From NCBI GenBank assembly GCA_910575775.1, contig CAJTEY010000011.1, positions 55,691-119,690 on the forward strand: a stretch of 64,000 nucleotides of DNA. The letters run 5' to 3'. This DNA comes from Lachnospiraceae bacterium (GTDB lineage Bacteria; Bacillota; Clostridia; Lachnospirales; Lachnospiraceae). The notes below the pieces were generated by a model. It made no database searches. It saw only the letters and a list, made by a program, of their open reading frames with translations, and was not told where the DNA came from. Positions 62,713-64,000 of the stretch are shown piece by piece. Numbering within the stretch: position 1 is the first letter of the stretch; each line of letters starts with the position of its first letter. A program made the position numbers and the translations under genes.

Positions 62713-63255
62713 TCATTTATCTGTATTTTCTGCCGGAGATACGATTACGCCTATCGTCCGCAGCTTGCGCTCCGAGTTGGGTTCATTTCTTTTTACTGCG
62801 CTGATTATTTGAGAAATACTTGTTATAAGAGAAGTCAATTCATCATCAGAAAGATATAGTGGGGAAAGAGAAAATCCCGTCATATCTTTTTTGATATTAA
62901 TATTCGGAGAGTGGCAATATTCCTGAAACTGTTTTGCAAACCCAATGAAATATTGCATGAAATACTGCATATAAAGTTCGCCGGAATTTTTCTCGACGAT
63001 TGTTTCTATATCGCTGCTGAGGTTGTGTGCCAACGAATAAGTTTTTTCTACCGTACCGCGTACCTGTGTTTCTTCCACCACCTGTAAAATACCGTCGCTT
63101 AACATTTTTTTAAGATGCCGGTATAAGGTAGCTTGGGGAATGTCGGTATAAATATCGGCTAACTGTTTCGCAGTTGCTTTTCCCTGTGAATGTATTTCAA
63201 GCAGTAATTTACATTTCACCGGATTTGTAATGCAATCCATAAGCCTATCTGTCAT
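62713..63255 (-). CDS. ArsR-like HTH regulator of the ABC cassette
   Basis: A 180-residue protein with an N-terminal winged HTH: ITNPVKCKLLLEIHSQGKATAKQLADIYTDIPQATLYRHLKKMLSDGILQVVEE, followed by GTVEKTYSLA in the wing. A helical C-terminal half has YMQYFMQYFIGFAKQFQEY and LTSLITSISQIISAV, perhaps for ligand binding or dimerisation. GGAGGG lies six bases before the ATG. Similar operators sit in its own promoter and in the ABC-cassette promoter, so it probably controls both. Confidence 0.85.
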   Translation of the reverse strand: MTDRLMDCITNPVKCKLLLEIHSQGKATAKQLADIYTDIPQATLYRHLKKMLSDGILQVVEETQVRGTVEKTYSLAHNLSSDIETIVEKNSGELYMQYFMQYFIGFAKQFQEYCHSPNINIKKDMTGFSLSPLYLSDDELTSLITSISQIISAVKRNEPNSERKLRTIGVIVSPAENTDK

Positions 63256-63284
63256 CTTTCACCCTCCTGCGTTGATATATGAAA

Positions 63285-63313
63285 ATATTATCATTTTGAT
63301 ACTAAAAAGTCAA
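63285..63313 (-). promoter_or_regulatory. regulator promoter with operator
   Basis: Minus strand: TTGACT, 17 bases, TAATAT, the same as at 62559. The left half ATATTATCAT is identical; the right half (TTGATACTAA) matches 7 of 10 bases of the perfect operator, so the site may be weaker. Confidence 0.8.
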
Positions 63314-63539
63314 TCGACACTTTGATATAGCGCAATTAAAAATATGGAACATTTTTTCGGTGTAGGTTTGGTATTTTTCAAAATCCTCCGTAGTAGGAAG
63401 TAGGAAAATTATTTCTTAAACTTTTCTAAAATCTTCGGCAAAATCGCCTTGTCTGGTGTAGTAGGTAGTGAAAGAAAAAAATCGTAAAGCGGGTAGGAAA
63501 ACCGCTTGCAAACGTCTTGTTAGCGAAAGGGGGCTACTC

Positions 63540-63881
63540 ATGGAAAACAGGAAACGAAACGCGCAAATCATTATTCGGGTAATAGAAGAAGAACGGGCGT
63601 TGATTGAAGAAAAAATGCGGCAGATACCGACGCTCAATCTTTCTGCCTACGCTCGAAAAATGCTCATTGACGGGTACATCTTCACGCTTGATTTGCAGGA
63701 AGTCAAAGGGCATACGGCGCAGCTTCAGAAAATCGGCGTGAACATCAATCAGATTGCAAAGCGTATCAACGAAACCGGACGAATTTACGCAGACGATATG
63801 GACGAGATTAAACTTGCCATGGAAGAAGTTTGGCGATTGGAACGGCGGCTGCTTCTGCAATTCAAGGGCTTAACGAAATGA
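63540..63881 (+). CDS. MobC-like relaxosome accessory protein
   Basis: A 113-residue basic protein. The N-terminal half resembles a ribbon-helix-helix fold (RNAQIIIRVIEEERALIEEKM, NLSAYARKMLIDGYI) and the C-terminal half has the MobC signature IGVNINQIAKRINETGRIYADD. GGGGG lies six bases before ATG 63540; the frame is open to 63468 but has no site there. MobC bends oriT DNA for relaxase. The relaxase gene should follow to the right. Confidence 0.88.
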   Translation: MENRKRNAQIIIRVIEEERALIEEKMRQIPTLNLSAYARKMLIDGYIFTLDLQEVKGHTAQLQKIGVNINQIAKRINETGRIYADDMDEIKLAMEEVWRLERRLLLQFKGLTK

Positions 63882-63952
63882 GGCTTTGGGATACTTCCTG
63901 GATTCTCGGAGTTAACATGACGAGGTTGGTACCTTCACTCCGAGAGCCTCAT
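63878..63952 (+). other. nested hairpin at the end of mobC
   Basis: ATGAGGCT pairs with AGCCTCAT, inside them CTCGGAGT with ACTCCGAG, and inside those AGGT with ACCT. A T-run (ATATATTTTT) follows. The outer arm includes the mobC stop codon. It could be a terminator, an element end or oriT; no frame starts here within the window. Confidence 0.5.
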
Positions 63953-64000
63953 ATATTTTTGCCTGCTTATTGAGAAGTTCTCCAATCCTTAAGGAATGGT

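Larger units (their letters stand above)
55438..64000. mobile_element. integrative (probably conjugative or mobilisable) element inserted in cotJC, left part
   Basis: It begins inside cotJC and runs past the window end. Contents in order: large serine recombinase, SHOCT-like protein, sigma-like protein, nested inverted repeats, HTH_16 protein, sigma-like protein, ABC transporter cassette with regulator, and MobC-like relaxosome protein. The mix of serine recombinase, HTH_16/sigma pair and MobC is seen in Tn1549-like and related clostridial elements. The relaxase and any conjugation genes would lie to the right. Confidence 0.85.

Noticed and set aside
63882..63960. tRNA gene
   Set aside because: The length is about right and the ends pair, but there is no D-arm, anticodon stem or GTTCGAATC-like T-arm.

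Overview
This window looks like the chromosome of a spore-forming Lachnospiraceae bacterium (Clostridia, Bacillota). The signs are a Rex repressor, an alr-mazF pair, a group-B-like [FeFe]-hydrogenase, cotJ spore-coat genes, BspA-type leucine-rich-repeat surface proteins with a class B sortase, and DUF1292, DUF4037, DUF5662 and DUF1189 proteins, at roughly 50 % GC. Assignments come from reading motifs in the sequence; no database search was run.

Layout. 1-10.3 kb is housekeeping on the minus strand: the N-terminus of a SpoIIIE/FtsK translocase, a TepA-like Clp protease, a polytopic membrane protein, O-acetylhomoserine sulfhydrylase, YebC, a CBS/CorC transporter-like protein, MazF, alanine racemase, a coiled-coil protein and Rex. 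A divergent ABC-F ATPase follows, then NADP-isocitrate dehydrogenase with a GntR/FCD regulator, whose promoter overlaps a perfect palindromic operator. 14.6-31.1 kb is a cell-surface island: an intracellular-type subtilisin, two sortase-anchored LRR proteins (1001 and 1866 aa), a class B sortase with an unusually long cytoplasmic N-terminus, and a 1817-aa secreted repeat protein. 31.2-39.7 kb holds DUF4037, TPR, MATE, a Nudix-GNAT fusion, RecQ and HflK/HflC. 39.7-54.5 kb holds a histidine phosphatase, DUF1189, TrpS, a Cys/Pro-rich peptide, DUF5662, a GH13 relative that has lost most catalytic residues, DUF1292, a UvrD-type helicase, GltX, the hydrogenase and a GldA/GldFG-like ABC exporter.

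From 54.8 kb the spore-coat operon cotJA-cotJB-cotJC starts on the plus strand. cotJC is cut after about 62 codons by an integrated mobile element that runs past the window end. The element carries a large serine recombinase at its left edge, a SHOCT-like protein, two sigma-factor-like proteins, an HTH_16 protein, an ABC transporter cassette with its own regulator, and a MobC-type relaxosome protein. The recombinase frame has no stop inside the element and ends in antisense cotJC sequence.

The most notable signals are: (i) interruption of a mother-cell spore gene by a recombinase-bearing element, which recalls skin-type elements; (ii) three dispersed copies of a multi-hairpin intergenic element (about 37.5, 49.7 and 54.6 kb) whose stems are kept by compensatory changes; (iii) the sortase B/LRR surface island; (iv) a GH13 pseudoenzyme; (v) a matched pair of operator-promoters in the element's ABC cassette; and (vi) nested inverted TGTTACGCA(A/G)TAG repeats around an AT-rich tract inside the element. 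No tRNA, rRNA or CRISPR array was seen.
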